Positions 56,015-64,000 are shown, numbered from the stretch's first letter. The stretch: DNA of 64,000 nt from Mycobacterium stomatepiae (GCF_010731715.1 NZ_AP022587.1:4154001-4218000); one strand, 5' to 3'. The notes: generated from the letters alone by a model not told the origin. A program made the numbers and translations.

Positions 56015-56625
56015 CAATTGACTCCCAAACCGTTGAGACAGAAACGAACCACATGTGCGATGTCCTCCGGGTCGGGCCGAACGCCCGAGCCCATGTATCG
56101 ACGCATTGTCGCCGCCGTGCAGCAGAACACCGCTTCGACGTCACGCTCGACATCGGTACTGCCCAGTGCCGCAACCGGTTCGATGAGCAGATCGCGTAGC
56201 GGGTACATCATTTCGTAATCGACCGTACGCCAGTTCGTCGCCGCCGCCATCTGACCGGCCGCAGCGCGGCTCTTCTTGATCAGGTCGGGTTCGGCGACCT
56301 GCGCCAGCGTGCCCTCGATCCAGCGGGCGATCTTGTCCCGCGGCTTGGCCTCCTTGGCCATCTGGTGTTCGAGATAGGACACGACGATCCCGACGCCACG
56401 CTCCATCACCGCCAGGATGAGATCGTCCTTGCCGGCGAAATACCGGTAGAACGCCTTGTTCGACGAGCCCGCTTCCGTGACGATGTCGCTGACGCGAGGT
56501 TCCTCGGGCGCGACCCGTTCCATCACCCGCACCGCGGCGGCCAGGATGCGTTCGACCTCCGCGGTCGCCCCCCGCTGCCGGTCGTCGAGGGCGCGCTCGA
56601 CGACCGCGGTGACCCTGTTGGTCAT
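56014..56625 (-). CDS. TetR-family transcriptional regulator
   Basis: This 203-residue regulator has an N-terminal helix-turn-helix (ILAAAVRVMERVAPEEPRVS, SDIVTEAGSSNKAFYRYFAGKD without break across the recognition helix) and a helical ligand domain. It is embedded in a lipid-catabolic operon, with four-base overlap to the upstream ACAD gene. It probably represses the operon through the perfect dyad at 59778-59794, and an acyl-CoA is the expected inducer. Both points are inference. Confidence 0.9.
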   Translation of the reverse strand: MTNRVTAVVERALDDRQRGATAEVERILAAAVRVMERVAPEEPRVSDIVTEAGSSNKAFYRYFAGKDDLILAVMERGVGIVVSYLEHQMAKEAKPRDKIARWIEGTLAQVAEPDLIKKSRAAAGQMAAATNWRTVDYEMMYPLRDLLIEPVAALGSTDVERDVEAVFCCTAATMRRYMGSGVRPDPEDIAHVVRFCLNGLGVN

Positions 56626-57929
56626 GGCGAATGTGGATGCGCCGGAACGCTACCGACCAGGGCGCCGTACTTCTCCCGGGCGGCGTCGCGGCGGACATCG
56701 AGCATCTCGCTCGGCCATGCGCCTTCTTCGGCCTCGTAACCCTTGAGCAGCATCCGAGCCAGGTTGACCTTGTGCGCTTCGGTCGGACCGTCGGCAAGGC
56801 CGAGCGCGATGCCGCCCAGCAGCACGTTGACCAGTGGTAGCTGGTCGGTGAGTCCGAGCGCACCGTGCACCTGGATCGCCCGCAGCGCAATCGATTTCAG
56901 GACCTGCGAGGCCAGGATTTTGCACGCGCCGATCTCGGCGCGTGCGCCTTGCTCGTCACCGTTGTCGATCAGCCAGGCGGCGTGCAGCACGGTCAGCCGA
57001 AACGGGATCAGCTCGGTGTAAGAGTCGGCGACGAACTCCTGGACCAGCTGCTTGTCGGCCAGCGGGCTGCCCTGGGTGAAACGGCTTTTCGCGCGTCGTG
57101 CCATCATGTCGACGGCACGCTGCGCCATCCCGATCGATCGCATCGCGTGATGCAGCCGCCCGCCGGCCAACCGGGTCTGCAGTATCAAGAAGCCCTGGCC
57201 GGCTTCGCCGAGCAGGGCATCCGCTCCCACCCGCACCCCGTCGTAGTGCACCAGGGAATGTCCCGGCTCGTGCGGGTCCGCTCCCACCAGGTGATGGTTG
57301 GCTTCCAGGTTCAGCCCTTCGGTGTCGGCCGGGATCAGGAACGTCGAGGCGCCGCGATGAACGGGCACGTCCGGATCGGTGATCGCGACGACGATGAAGA
57401 ACGAGGCCACAGCGGCGTTGGAAGAGAAGTACTTTCGCCCGGTGATCACCCAGTCGTCACCGTCGCGGACGGCGCGGGTGGTGAACACGCGCGGATCGGC
57501 GCCGCCTTGCGGCTCGGTCATCGAGAAGCAGAAGAAGATCTCTCCGGACAGCAATCCGGACAGATAGCGATCCTTCTGGTCTTGGGTTCCGAAGCGCGCG
57601 ATGATCTCCGCATTGCCGGTGTCGGGCGCTTGGGTTCCGAAGACGATCGGCGCCCACGGGCTGCGGCCCAGAATCTCGTTGATCAATGTCAGCTTGACTG
57701 CGCCGAAACCCTGGCCGCCGAGTTCGGGCCCCAAATGCGGTGCCCACAAGCCATTGTCGCGGACCTGCTGCTTGAGCGGATCGACAATGCGCCGGCGCTC
57801 GTCATTGAGCGGCAGGAACTCGCAGCCCGGAAACAGCACCTCGAGTGGCTCCACCTCTTGGCGTACGAACTCGCGAACCCAGGCGAGCTTCTTCTCGAAC
57901 TCGGGCTCGGTAGAGAAGTCCCATGACAT
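56622..57929 (-). CDS. Acyl-CoA dehydrogenase, ACAD10/11 type
   Basis: This 435-residue flavoprotein has the usual ACAD plan: helical N-domain, middle domain with SMTEPQGGADPRVFTTRA and C-terminal helical domain. The stretch RLAGGRLHHAMRSIGMAQRA and the late LGLADGPTEAHKVNLARM resemble the ACAD10/ACAD11 subgroup, in which the dehydrogenase fold helps isomerise phosphorylated 4-hydroxyacyl-CoA. ATG 57929 begins MSWDFSTEPE. The gene overlaps the TetR start and follows the SDR gene by 16 bases. Confidence 0.9.
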   Translation of the reverse strand: MSWDFSTEPEFEKKLAWVREFVRQEVEPLEVLFPGCEFLPLNDERRRIVDPLKQQVRDNGLWAPHLGPELGGQGFGAVKLTLINEILGRSPWAPIVFGTQAPDTGNAEIIARFGTQDQKDRYLSGLLSGEIFFCFSMTEPQGGADPRVFTTRAVRDGDDWVITGRKYFSSNAAVASFFIVVAITDPDVPVHRGASTFLIPADTEGLNLEANHHLVGADPHEPGHSLVHYDGVRVGADALLGEAGQGFLILQTRLAGGRLHHAMRSIGMAQRAVDMMARRAKSRFTQGSPLADKQLVQEFVADSYTELIPFRLTVLHAAWLIDNGDEQGARAEIGACKILASQVLKSIALRAIQVHGALGLTDQLPLVNVLLGGIALGLADGPTEAHKVNLARMLLKGYEAEEGAWPSEMLDVRRDAAREKYGALVGSVPAHPHSP

Positions 57930-57945
57930 CCGAATACTCCTGCCT

Positions 57946-58704
57946 TTAAGGAATTCCGCCGTCGGTCCGCAGAATCGAACCGGTCGTGAAACTCGACGCG
58001 TCGGACGCCAAGAACAATGCGGCGCCGACAACTTCGCGTGGATCGCCGGCGCGTTTCAGGTGCAGGTGGCTGAAGTTGTTGTCCCCGCTGAGATCCCACG
58101 CCTTGCTGACGTCGGTCAGGTAGGGTCCCGCCATCAGGGTGTTGACCCGCACCGTCGGCCCGAAGGCCTGCGCCAGCCCTTCGGTCATCGCGTTGAGGCC
58201 GGCCTTGGCGGCCGCGTAGGGAATGATGGCGCCGTTCGGGCGCAGCGAGCCGGTGGAGCTCACGTTGATGATCGACCCGCTGCCGGCTGCCACCATCCGC
58301 TCACCGACCAACGCCGATAGCCGAAACGGCCCTTTGAGATTCAGATTCATTACCGCATCGAACAGCTTCTCGGTTACGTTGCTCAGCTTGTCGTACAGCG
58401 GCGACATGCCGGCGTTGTTGATCAAGGTGTCGACCTTGCCGAATCGCTGGTAGGTGGCGTCGACCAGGCCGTCGAGTTGGTCCCAGCGCCCGACGTGCAC
58501 CCCATAGGGCAAGGCGCAGCGTCCGGTCACGGCCTCGATCTCCTTGGCCGTGGCCTCGCAGTTGTCGAGGTTGCGGCTGGCGATCACCACGTCGGCTCCG
58601 CAGTGCGCGGCCGCGAACGCCATCTCCCGGCCTAATCCGCGGCTGCCGCCGGTAATCAGCACCACTCGGCCAGTGAGGTCGAAAAGCCGGTCGGCGTAAC
58701 CCAT
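57946..58704 (-). CDS. Short-chain dehydrogenase/reductase
   Basis: This 252-residue SDR has cofactor motif TGGSRGLGREMAF, the NNAG motif, catalytic Ser in NVSSTGSL and YAAAKAG, and the C-terminal FTTGSILRTDGG seen in 3-oxoacyl/3-hydroxyacyl-type members. The likely reaction is oxidation of a hydroxyacyl-CoA. It starts one base after the kinase stop, so it is tightly coupled in the TetR operon. Confidence 0.92.
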   Translation of the reverse strand: MGYADRLFDLTGRVVLITGGSRGLGREMAFAAAHCGADVVIASRNLDNCEATAKEIEAVTGRCALPYGVHVGRWDQLDGLVDATYQRFGKVDTLINNAGMSPLYDKLSNVTEKLFDAVMNLNLKGPFRLSALVGERMVAAGSGSIINVSSTGSLRPNGAIIPYAAAKAGLNAMTEGLAQAFGPTVRVNTLMAGPYLTDVSKAWDLSGDNNFSHLHLKRAGDPREVVGAALFLASDASSFTTGSILRTDGGIP

Positions 58705-58705
58705 T

Positions 58706-59752
58706 TCAGCGGCATCTCGTCGGCAGGTTGCGCGCCATCTCGGCCGCTGTTGCCATCAGCTGCAGGATCATCGGGCCGAATCCGTCGGTGATCTTGGGGT
58801 CGACCTTTCCGGTGCGGACGCCGGCGGCGTAGGTCTTTTCCAGCACGATGGCAAGTTTCCAGTTGGCCAGTACCAGGTAGTAGTCGATGTTCTCGGTGGA
58901 CAGCCCGCTGACTTTCTCGTAGTGCCGCAGCAATTCGCTGCGTGTCGGCATGCCGCTCATGTCGAGATAAAACCCGTCGCCCTTGGGGTTTTCGCCGTCG
59001 TAGCCCAGCAGCGACCAGGCGAGGTCCAGCAGCGGATCGCCGACCGTCGTCATCTCCCAGTCCACGATCGCGGCGAGTTGAGCCTGACCACCGTGGGCGA
59101 ACATCACGTTCGCGAACTGATAGTCGCCGTGCATGATGCCCGGCTGGTATTCCAAGGGGTGGTTGCGGCGCAGCCAATCGGCGGCCTCGTTCAGGCCGGG
59201 CAGCTCGCGCACCTGGTAGGCGTCGAGGAAGGCCAGCCATCGGTCAACCTGTCGATCGTGAAATCCGTCCGGGCGGCCGAAGCCCTCGAGTCCCTGGCCG
59301 CGCCAGTCGACCCGGCCCAGCTTGGCGGAGCCCTCGACGAGTTCGAATGCCAGCCCGCGCCGCGCAGCGAGATCGGTGTCGAACGGTGGCTGCCAGCCGC
59401 CGTCCATCGGACTCCATCCGTCGATCGCCCGCATCACGTAGAACGGCATGCCGAGCACGGTGCCGCTACCGTCCGCGGCGATCAGCTCGGCGTGCGGCAC
59501 ATCGGTTCCGGACAGCGCGCGCACCAGCCGGATCTCGCGCCGCAGGCCGTCGATGCGGGCGGCGTCCGCGCGGGCGCCGGGCATTCGCAGTACCATGCGC
59601 TCGTTGCCGCGCTGGATCAGATACAGCGTGTTTTGCGAACCGCCCTTGAGCTGCTCCAGGAGCGGCTCTTCGCCGCTTCCGGGAGCGTCGTTAACGTCGA
59701 GCCACCGGCCCAGCACACCCGGGTCCAGTTGGGTATCACCAGCAGTCGTCAT
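58706..59752 (-). CDS. APH-fold acyl-CoA kinase-like phosphotransferase, ACAD10/11-kinase type
   Basis: This phosphotransferase of about 348 residues has nucleotide-loop LKGGSQNTLYLIQRGNERMV, catalytic MHGDYQFANVMF and AIVDWEMTTVGDPLLDLAW. It is similar to the kinase domain fused to ACAD in human ACAD10/11 and to bacterial LvaA, which phosphorylates 4-hydroxyacyl-CoA. It is the first gene of the operon and lies beside an ACAD of the matching subgroup. ATG 59752 is used; an upstream GTG at 59761 is possible. Confidence 0.9.
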   Translation of the reverse strand: MTTAGDTQLDPGVLGRWLDVNDAPGSGEEPLLEQLKGGSQNTLYLIQRGNERMVLRMPGARADAARIDGLRREIRLVRALSGTDVPHAELIAADGSGTVLGMPFYVMRAIDGWSPMDGGWQPPFDTDLAARRGLAFELVEGSAKLGRVDWRGQGLEGFGRPDGFHDRQVDRWLAFLDAYQVRELPGLNEAADWLRRNHPLEYQPGIMHGDYQFANVMFAHGGQAQLAAIVDWEMTTVGDPLLDLAWSLLGYDGENPKGDGFYLDMSGMPTRSELLRHYEKVSGLSTENIDYYLVLANWKLAIVLEKTYAAGVRTGKVDPKITDGFGPMILQLMATAAEMARNLPTRCR

Positions 59753-59777
59753 TGTCCGCACACCCCACTCTCAGTCG

Positions 59778-59794
59778 GGAGAATAGCATTCTCC
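59778..59794. promoter_or_regulatory. Perfect dyad, probable TetR operator
   Basis: GGAGAAT-agc-ATTCTCC is a perfect inverted repeat with seven-base arms, 25 bases upstream of the first gene of the kinase-SDR-ACAD-TetR-reductase operon. Size and symmetry fit a TetR dimer, and the operon encodes a TetR protein. Assignment is by position. Confidence 0.6.
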
Positions 59795-59830
59795 CCGCGG
59801 CCCGCTAGTGCGTCCGTTTGCCGACCTCAG

Positions 59831-59895
59831 CGCCGAACGTGCTCCTGTGGCCGGGAATCCACCGCCGAAAATCCGCCATGAGTGCACGTTCGGCG
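59831..59895. repeat. Intergenic inverted repeat, CGCCGAACGTGC arms
   Basis: CGCCGAACGTGC at 59831-59842 is repeated in inverse as gcacgttcggcg at 59884-59895, perfect over 12 bases with a loop of about 40. It lies between two divergent operons. The motif cacgttcgg also occurs in the aftA repeat. Confidence 0.7.
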
Positions 59896-59993
59896 AAAGG
59901 GGGCGCCCAGAGTGAAAGCCTCGGTGCGCGCGGCGGCAGCGGGCGATGAGAAACTGCGAACCGGCTACTCACCACCCGACGACAGGGAGAACC

Positions 59994-60602
59994 ATGCAAG
60001 TGCTTCTGGTCCGGCATGCGTTGCCGTTGCGCAGCGAGCACGGCCAGGGTTCCGACCCGGACCTGTCGGAAGAAGGGGTGGCTCAGATCGCGCGCCTGCC
60101 CGAGGCGCTGGCCAGGTTCCCGATCTCCCGGATCATCAGCAGCCCGCAGCGGCGTGCCATCCAGACCGCCGAACCGGTCGCGGCGGCCCGAGAGCTGTCC
60201 GTCGAGGTTGACGATCGCTGGGCCGAATACGATCGCGACCTTCCCGTCTATATCCCCGTCGAGCAGATCCGTCAGGAGAACCCGAAGGAGTGGGAGCGAA
60301 TGGCGCAGGGCCACCTGCCCAGCGCGGTCGACGAAGACGCGTTCCGGGCCCGGATCCGTGCGGCGATCGACGATCTCGTCGCGTCGGCCGATCCCGACGA
60401 CACCATCGCGGTGTTCAGCCACGGCGGTGTGATCAACCTGCTGCTGCACGAAATCCTCGGCACAGCCCGGTTGTTGTCGTTTCCCGTTGACTACGCATCC
60501 GTGACCCGTCTGCTGTATTCGCGGACCGGCCAGGCGACCGTGGCGGGAGTCAACGGCGTCGAACACGTATGGGACCTGTTGCCGCGCAATCAGCGATGGT
60601 AA
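59994..60602 (+). CDS. Histidine phosphatase family protein (phosphoglycerate mutase-like)
   Basis: This 202-residue enzyme has the catalytic LLVRHALPLRS (RHG-type motif with Ala in place of Gly), SSPQRRAIQTAEP and the second histidine in AVFSHGGVINLLL. Members remove phosphate from sugars, nucleotides or acyl phosphates. ATG 59994 has AGGGAGA upstream. It lies nine bases before an APH-fold kinase gene, so a phosphatase and a kinase are co-transcribed. Confidence 0.88.
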   Translation: MQVLLVRHALPLRSEHGQGSDPDLSEEGVAQIARLPEALARFPISRIISSPQRRAIQTAEPVAAARELSVEVDDRWAEYDRDLPVYIPVEQIRQENPKEWERMAQGHLPSAVDEDAFRARIRAAIDDLVASADPDDTIAVFSHGGVINLLLHEILGTARLLSFPVDYASVTRLLYSRTGQATVAGVNGVEHVWDLLPRNQRW

Positions 60603-60611
60603 ACAAGTGCG

Positions 60612-61658
60612 GTGACTTCGGCTGATCGACTCGACGGGCTGGACCTGCCCGCCCTGGACCGGTACCTGCGCTCGCTCGGCATCGAGCGCGACGGCGAACT
60701 GCGCGGCGACTTCATCTCCGGCGGCCGCTCCAATCTGACGTTCCGGGTCTACGACGACAAAACGAATTGGCTGGTGCGGCGCCCGCCACTGCATGGGCTG
60801 ACCCCGTCGGCGCACGATATGGCCCGCGAGTACAAGGTGGTGGCGGCGTTACGGGACACACCCGTTCCGGTGGCGCGCGCGATCGCGCTGTGTGAGGACG
60901 AATCGGTGCTGGGCGGGCCGTTCCAGATCGTCGAGTTCGTCGCCGGCCAAGTGGTGCGCCGCCGCGCTCAATTGGAAGCCTTCAACCACACCGTGATCGA
61001 CAAATGCGTCGACGCCCTGGTCCGGGTGCTTGTCGACCTACACAACGTCGACCCGAATGCCGTGGGGCTGGCCGATTTCGGCAAGCCCAGCGGTTACCTG
61101 GAACGCCAAGTGCGCCGCTGGGGCTCGCAATGGGAACTGGTGCGGCTGCCTGACGACCATCGCGACGCCGACGTCGAACGGCTGCATTCCGGTCTGCAGC
61201 AAGCGATTCCGCCCCAGAGCCGCACCTCGATCGTGCACGGCGACTACCGAATCGACAACACCATCCTGGACGCCGACGACCCGACGCGGGTGCGTGCCGT
61301 GGTGGATTGGGAGCTCTCGACGCTCGGGGACCCGCTGTCCGACGCGGCCCTGATGTGTGTGTACCGCGACCCGGCGTTGGATCTGATCGTCAACGCGCAG
61401 GCCGCCTGGACCTCGCCGCTGCTGCCGACGGCCGACGAGCTCGCCGACCGGTACTCGCTTGTCTCCGGCCTGCCGTTGGCGCATTGGGAGTTTTACATGG
61501 CGTTGGCGTACTTCAAGCTCGCCATCATCGCCGCCGGCATCGACTTCCGCCGGCGCATGTCGGATCAGGCGAGTGGCAAGGACACCGAGCACATGCCCGA
61601 GGTCGTCGCGCCGTTGATATCGCGCGGCCTGGCGGAGCTGGCCAAGCTTCCTAGCTAG
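60612..61658 (+). CDS. fadE36: APH-fold phosphotransferase annotated as FadE36
   Basis: Despite its traditional name this 348-residue protein is not an acyl-CoA dehydrogenase. It has the kinase-like nucleotide-binding SGGRSNLTFRVYDDKTNWLV, catalytic VHGDYRIDNTIL and AVVDWELSTLGDPLSDAAL. It matches M. tuberculosis Rv3761c in place and approximate length (351 recalled). The GTG start at 60612 follows the phosphatase stop by nine bases. The substrate is probably an acyl-CoA or related small molecule, unproven. Its 3' end overlaps the convergent LapA-like gene. Confidence 0.88.
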   Translation: MTSADRLDGLDLPALDRYLRSLGIERDGELRGDFISGGRSNLTFRVYDDKTNWLVRRPPLHGLTPSAHDMAREYKVVAALRDTPVPVARAIALCEDESVLGGPFQIVEFVAGQVVRRRAQLEAFNHTVIDKCVDALVRVLVDLHNVDPNAVGLADFGKPSGYLERQVRRWGSQWELVRLPDDHRDADVERLHSGLQQAIPPQSRTSIVHGDYRIDNTILDADDPTRVRAVVDWELSTLGDPLSDAALMCVYRDPALDLIVNAQAAWTSPLLPTADELADRYSLVSGLPLAHWEFYMALAYFKLAIIAAGIDFRRRMSDQASGKDTEHMPEVVAPLISRGLAELAKLPS

Positions 61659-62070
61659 GTGTCTGGCGCGCCGCAGCGGCGTGCTGTTTCTTGGCTGCGC
61701 GCCGCAGCTGCAGAATCCGCGCGGTACCTACGGCCACGGTAAGCAGACCGCCGACCACTGCCGCCAGCAGGATCGCAACGCCCAGCGGCAGGCTCCAATG
61801 AAAGCCCAAGAACTGAAACGGCGTCGGCGTCGTGTTCTGGGCGATGAAGATCAGCAACAGGATCAGGATCAGAAAGCCCGCGATCAGCGCCGACCACAGC
61901 GCGCCTGCGCGGGTGAAGCCGATGGCCGGTTCCTTGGGGTGCGCGCCGGCATGGGGCGGTTTCGGGCCGGCAGGCGGCGCTGGGGGAGCCGTTGGAGCGG
62001 GCTTGGCGTGGGGCGCCGGAGGAGGCTTCGGCGGCGGATTACCCGGCGAGCCGGGATTGGTGCTGCTCAT
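61651..62070 (-). CDS. LapA/DUF1049-like membrane protein with Pro-rich N-terminus (Rv3760-like)
   Basis: This 139-residue protein has a Pro/Ala-rich disordered N-terminus (about 50 residues) followed by two helices (LWSALIAGFLILILLLIFIA and LGVAILLAAVVGGLLTVAVG) and a basic C-terminal tail (LRRAAKKQHAAA). The helix pair with QNTTPTPFQFLGFHWSLP between is the LapA-like pattern. It is in the place of Rv3760, whose function is unknown. ATG 62070; the longer upstream frame is not coding-like. Confidence 0.82.
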   Translation of the reverse strand: MSSTNPGSPGNPPPKPPPAPHAKPAPTAPPAPPAGPKPPHAGAHPKEPAIGFTRAGALWSALIAGFLILILLLIFIAQNTTPTPFQFLGFHWSLPLGVAILLAAVVGGLLTVAVGTARILQLRRAAKKQHAAAARQTPS

Positions 62071-62172
62071 GTCTCCATCTTTGTCCGCTCCCGCCCAGAA
62101 TGAAACCAAACCAGGCAAACCGTTGCACCATGGCCGCAGCGCCGGGCCGGTCCTGCCGTTACTGTCAGCGAT

Positions 62173-63120
62173 ATGAGGATGCTGCGGCGCCTGCCCCGCG
62201 TGATCATCCCCGCGGCAGCGTGCTTCGTGGTCAGTTGCTTGGTTGTCGCCTGTAGCAATTCCGACCCGTTGGCGCCAGAGATCCGCAGCATGAAATCTAT
62301 CGTTGTCGGGTCGGCTGACTTCCCGGAATCTCAGATCCTTGCCGAGATCTATGCACAAACGTTGCAGGCCAACGGTTTCGACGTGGGAAGGCGCATGGGC
62401 ATCGGCAGCCGCGAGACGTACATCCCGGCACTTAAAGACCATTCCATCGATTTGGTGCCCGAATATGTCGGCAATCTGTTGCGGTACTTCGCCGCCGACT
62501 CGACCGCGACCATGCTCAACGCCGTGGAATTGGAGCTTTATCAGAAGTTGCCGGGTGACCTATCGGTTCTGACGCCGTCTCCGGCCTCCGATACCGACAC
62601 GGTCACCGTCACCGGTGGAACCGCCGCCGCGTGGAACCTCAAAACTATCGCCGACCTGGCCGCCCACTCGCCGGACGTGCGATTCGGCGCACCCTCGGAC
62701 TTCGTAAACCGACCGTCGGGCCTGCCCGGGCTACGGCAGAAATACTCACTCAACATCAGTCCCGGCAACTTCATCGCAATCAACGATGGTGGCGGCGCGG
62801 TGGCGGTTCGCGCGCTGGTGCAGGGAAAAGTCAACGCGGCCAACATCTTCACGACGTCCCCGGCGATTCCGCAAGACCATCTGGTGGTGCTCGACGATCC
62901 CGAGCACAATTTCGTGGCCGGCAACATCGTGCCGTTGGTGAATTCGCAGAAGAAGTCCGACCGCCTCAAGAATGTCCTGGATGCGGTCTCGGCGAAGCTG
63001 ACCACCACCGGCCTGGCTGGACTCAATGCGGCGGTAGCGGGAAACTCCGGCATCGATCCCGACCAAGCGGCCCGAAACTGGGTGCGGGACAATGGCTTCA
63101 ACCACCCGATTACACAATGA
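62173..63120 (+). CDS. proX: Osmoprotectant-binding lipoprotein ProX
   Basis: ProX is the substrate-binding lipoprotein of a ProU/OpuC-type ABC importer for glycine betaine or related osmolytes. The 315-residue protein has a signal peptide with a lipobox-like CLVVACSNS and the OpuAC fold (VGSADFPESQILAEIYAQTL, DLVPEYVGNLLRYFA, LNISPGNFIAINDGG). Position and orientation match Rv3759c, and it precedes proV by 22 bases. Confidence 0.93.
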   Translation: MRMLRRLPRVIIPAAACFVVSCLVVACSNSDPLAPEIRSMKSIVVGSADFPESQILAEIYAQTLQANGFDVGRRMGIGSRETYIPALKDHSIDLVPEYVGNLLRYFAADSTATMLNAVELELYQKLPGDLSVLTPSPASDTDTVTVTGGTAAAWNLKTIADLAAHSPDVRFGAPSDFVNRPSGLPGLRQKYSLNISPGNFIAINDGGGAVAVRALVQGKVNAANIFTTSPAIPQDHLVVLDDPEHNFVAGNIVPLVNSQKKSDRLKNVLDAVSAKLTTTGLAGLNAAVAGNSGIDPDQAARNWVRDNGFNHPITQ

Positions 63121-63142
63121 CGGTCGGCTTGGGGGTAGCGCG

Positions 63143-64000
63143 GTGATCGTCTTCGACGATGTCTGCAAGACATTCGCCGACGGGACGACCGCTGTTCATC
63201 GGCTGAGCCTGGCGGTCTCGAGCGGCAAGCTGACGGTCTTCGTCGGTTCCTCCGGAAGTGGCAAGACCACCGCGCTGCGGATGATCAACCGGATGATCGA
63301 GCCGACGTCGGGCACCATCACCGTCGACGGGAAAGACGTTGCGACCGTGGACCCGGTGAAGCTGAGGCTGGGAATGGGATACGTGATCCAGCATGCCGGG
63401 CTGATGCCGCACCAACGCGTCATCGACAACGTCGCGACGGTGCCGGTGTTGCGGGGACAATCCCGCCGGGAAGCCCGCAAGGCGGCATACGAGGTGCTCG
63501 AACGCGTAGGGCTGGACGCCAAATTCGCCAACCGTTACCCGGCGCAGCTTTCCGGCGGTGAACAACAACGCGTCGGCGTGGCACGCGCCTTGGCCGCCGA
63601 TCCGCCAATCCTGTTGATGGACGAACCATTCTCGGCCGTCGACCCCGTGGTGCGTCTCGAGCTGCAGAACGAAATACTGCGCCTGCAAAGCGAATTGCAC
63701 AAAACCATTGTGTTCGTCACGCACGACATCGACGAGGCGCTCAAACTTGCCGACCAGGTCGCGGTCTTCGGGCGCGGCGGCGCGCTGCAGCAATACGACG
63801 AACCCACCCAACTACTTTCGCGGCCCGCCAACGATTTCGTGTCGAAATTCATCGGCCTCGGCCGCGGCTACCGGTGGCTGCAGCTAATCGATGCGAACGG
63901 TCTGCCACTGCACCCCGTCGACACCCTCCACGCCGACGGCCTCACCGATCGTGCGCTGGCCGGGTGGGCGGTGGTGGTCGACGACGACGGACTCTCGCTG
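63143..64000 (+). CDS. proV: Osmoprotectant ABC transporter ATPase ProV (cut by window edge)
   Basis: ProV is the ATPase of the ProXV(W) osmolyte importer. From GTG 63143 the frame is open to the window end (286 codons seen). Walker A is GSSGSGKTT, the signature is LSGGEQQRVGVARAL, Walker B is ILLMDEPFSAV and the H-loop is VTHDIDEAL. The last part seen enters the C-terminal regulatory region. An ATG at 63118 is in another frame and stops at once, so GTG with the upstream GGGGG run is chosen. Confidence 0.94.
   Translation, partial: MIVFDDVCKTFADGTTAVHRLSLAVSSGKLTVFVGSSGSGKTTALRMINRMIEPTSGTITVDGKDVATVDPVKLRLGMGYVIQHAGLMPHQRVIDNVATVPVLRGQSRREARKAAYEVLERVGLDAKFANRYPAQLSGGEQQRVGVARALAADPPILLMDEPFSAVDPVVRLELQNEILRLQSELHKTIVFVTHDIDEALKLADQVAVFGRGGALQQYDEPTQLLSRPANDFVSKFIGLGRGYRWLQLIDANGLPLHPVDTLHADGLTDRALAGWAVVVDDDGLSL

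Overview
This is a high-GC mycobacterial chromosome segment. It carries the conserved cell-wall arabinogalactan/mycolate locus (pks13-accD4, embA/B/C, aftA, dprE1/dprE2, the galactan ABC exporter, glfT1) and continues through the neighbourhood that in M. tuberculosis runs from about Rv3800c down to Rv3758c, here in reverse order. Three features point to a slow grower resembling the M. avium complex: embR sits divergently beside embA with embC detached, DprE1 has Ala where M. tuberculosis has Cys387, and there are many extra mycobacterial secreted proteins. This species-group inference is tentative.

Layout. 1-3.9 kb: 3' end of pks13 and accD4 (mycolic acid condensation). 4-7.9 kb: broken fadE35, a GarA-like FHA protein with a four-helix membrane partner, a DUF1918 protein and a secreted protein. 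8-26.6 kb: embB and embA, then divergent embR, an ArsR/SRPBCC/DinB-like operon, two small secreted paralogues, then embC-aftA-dprE2-dprE1, a GtrA protein and a GreA-like protein. 26.8-29.4 kb: decayed flotillin with an NfeD-like partner and a secreted C39-like protein. 29.4-36 kb: galactan exporter wzm/wzt with glfT1, the proteasome activator Bpa, a GT-C glycosyltransferase and a class V aminotransferase-like protein. 36-45.4 kb: quinone oxidoreductase, three tRNA genes, a Rv2629-like protein, lipE, echA21, a LysR regulator, an IS30-family element and hisC2. 45.4-50.3 kb: a patchwork of small, truncated and broken genes. 50.3-55 kb: tcrXY, lpqH and a broken alkyl sulfatase. 55-64 kb: a TetR-linked lipid catabolic operon, a phosphatase/kinase pair, a LapA-like membrane protein and the start of a proXV osmolyte transporter.

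How the genes work together. DprE1/DprE2 make decaprenyl-phosphoryl-arabinose, AftA primes the galactan and EmbA/B/C extend the arabinan. GlfT1 begins the galactan and Wzm/Wzt export it. Pks13 with AccD4 supplies the mycolates that cap the polymer. The TetR operon at 55-59.8 kb combines an aminoglycoside-phosphotransferase-fold kinase, an ACAD10/11-type dehydrogenase, an SDR and a quinone oxidoreductase. This resembles phosphorylation-dependent catabolism of 4-hydroxyacyl-CoA.

The most striking general feature is gene decay. Three genes (fadE35, a SAM methyltransferase, alkyl sulfatase) are each interrupted by one in-frame TAG with full conserved sequence after it. A DinB-like gene and the IS30 transposase are frameshifted, flotillin has an internal deletion, and an alcohol dehydrogenase survives only as a C-terminal stub. 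Either the lineage is losing non-essential functions or the sequence contains errors; the reading alone cannot decide.
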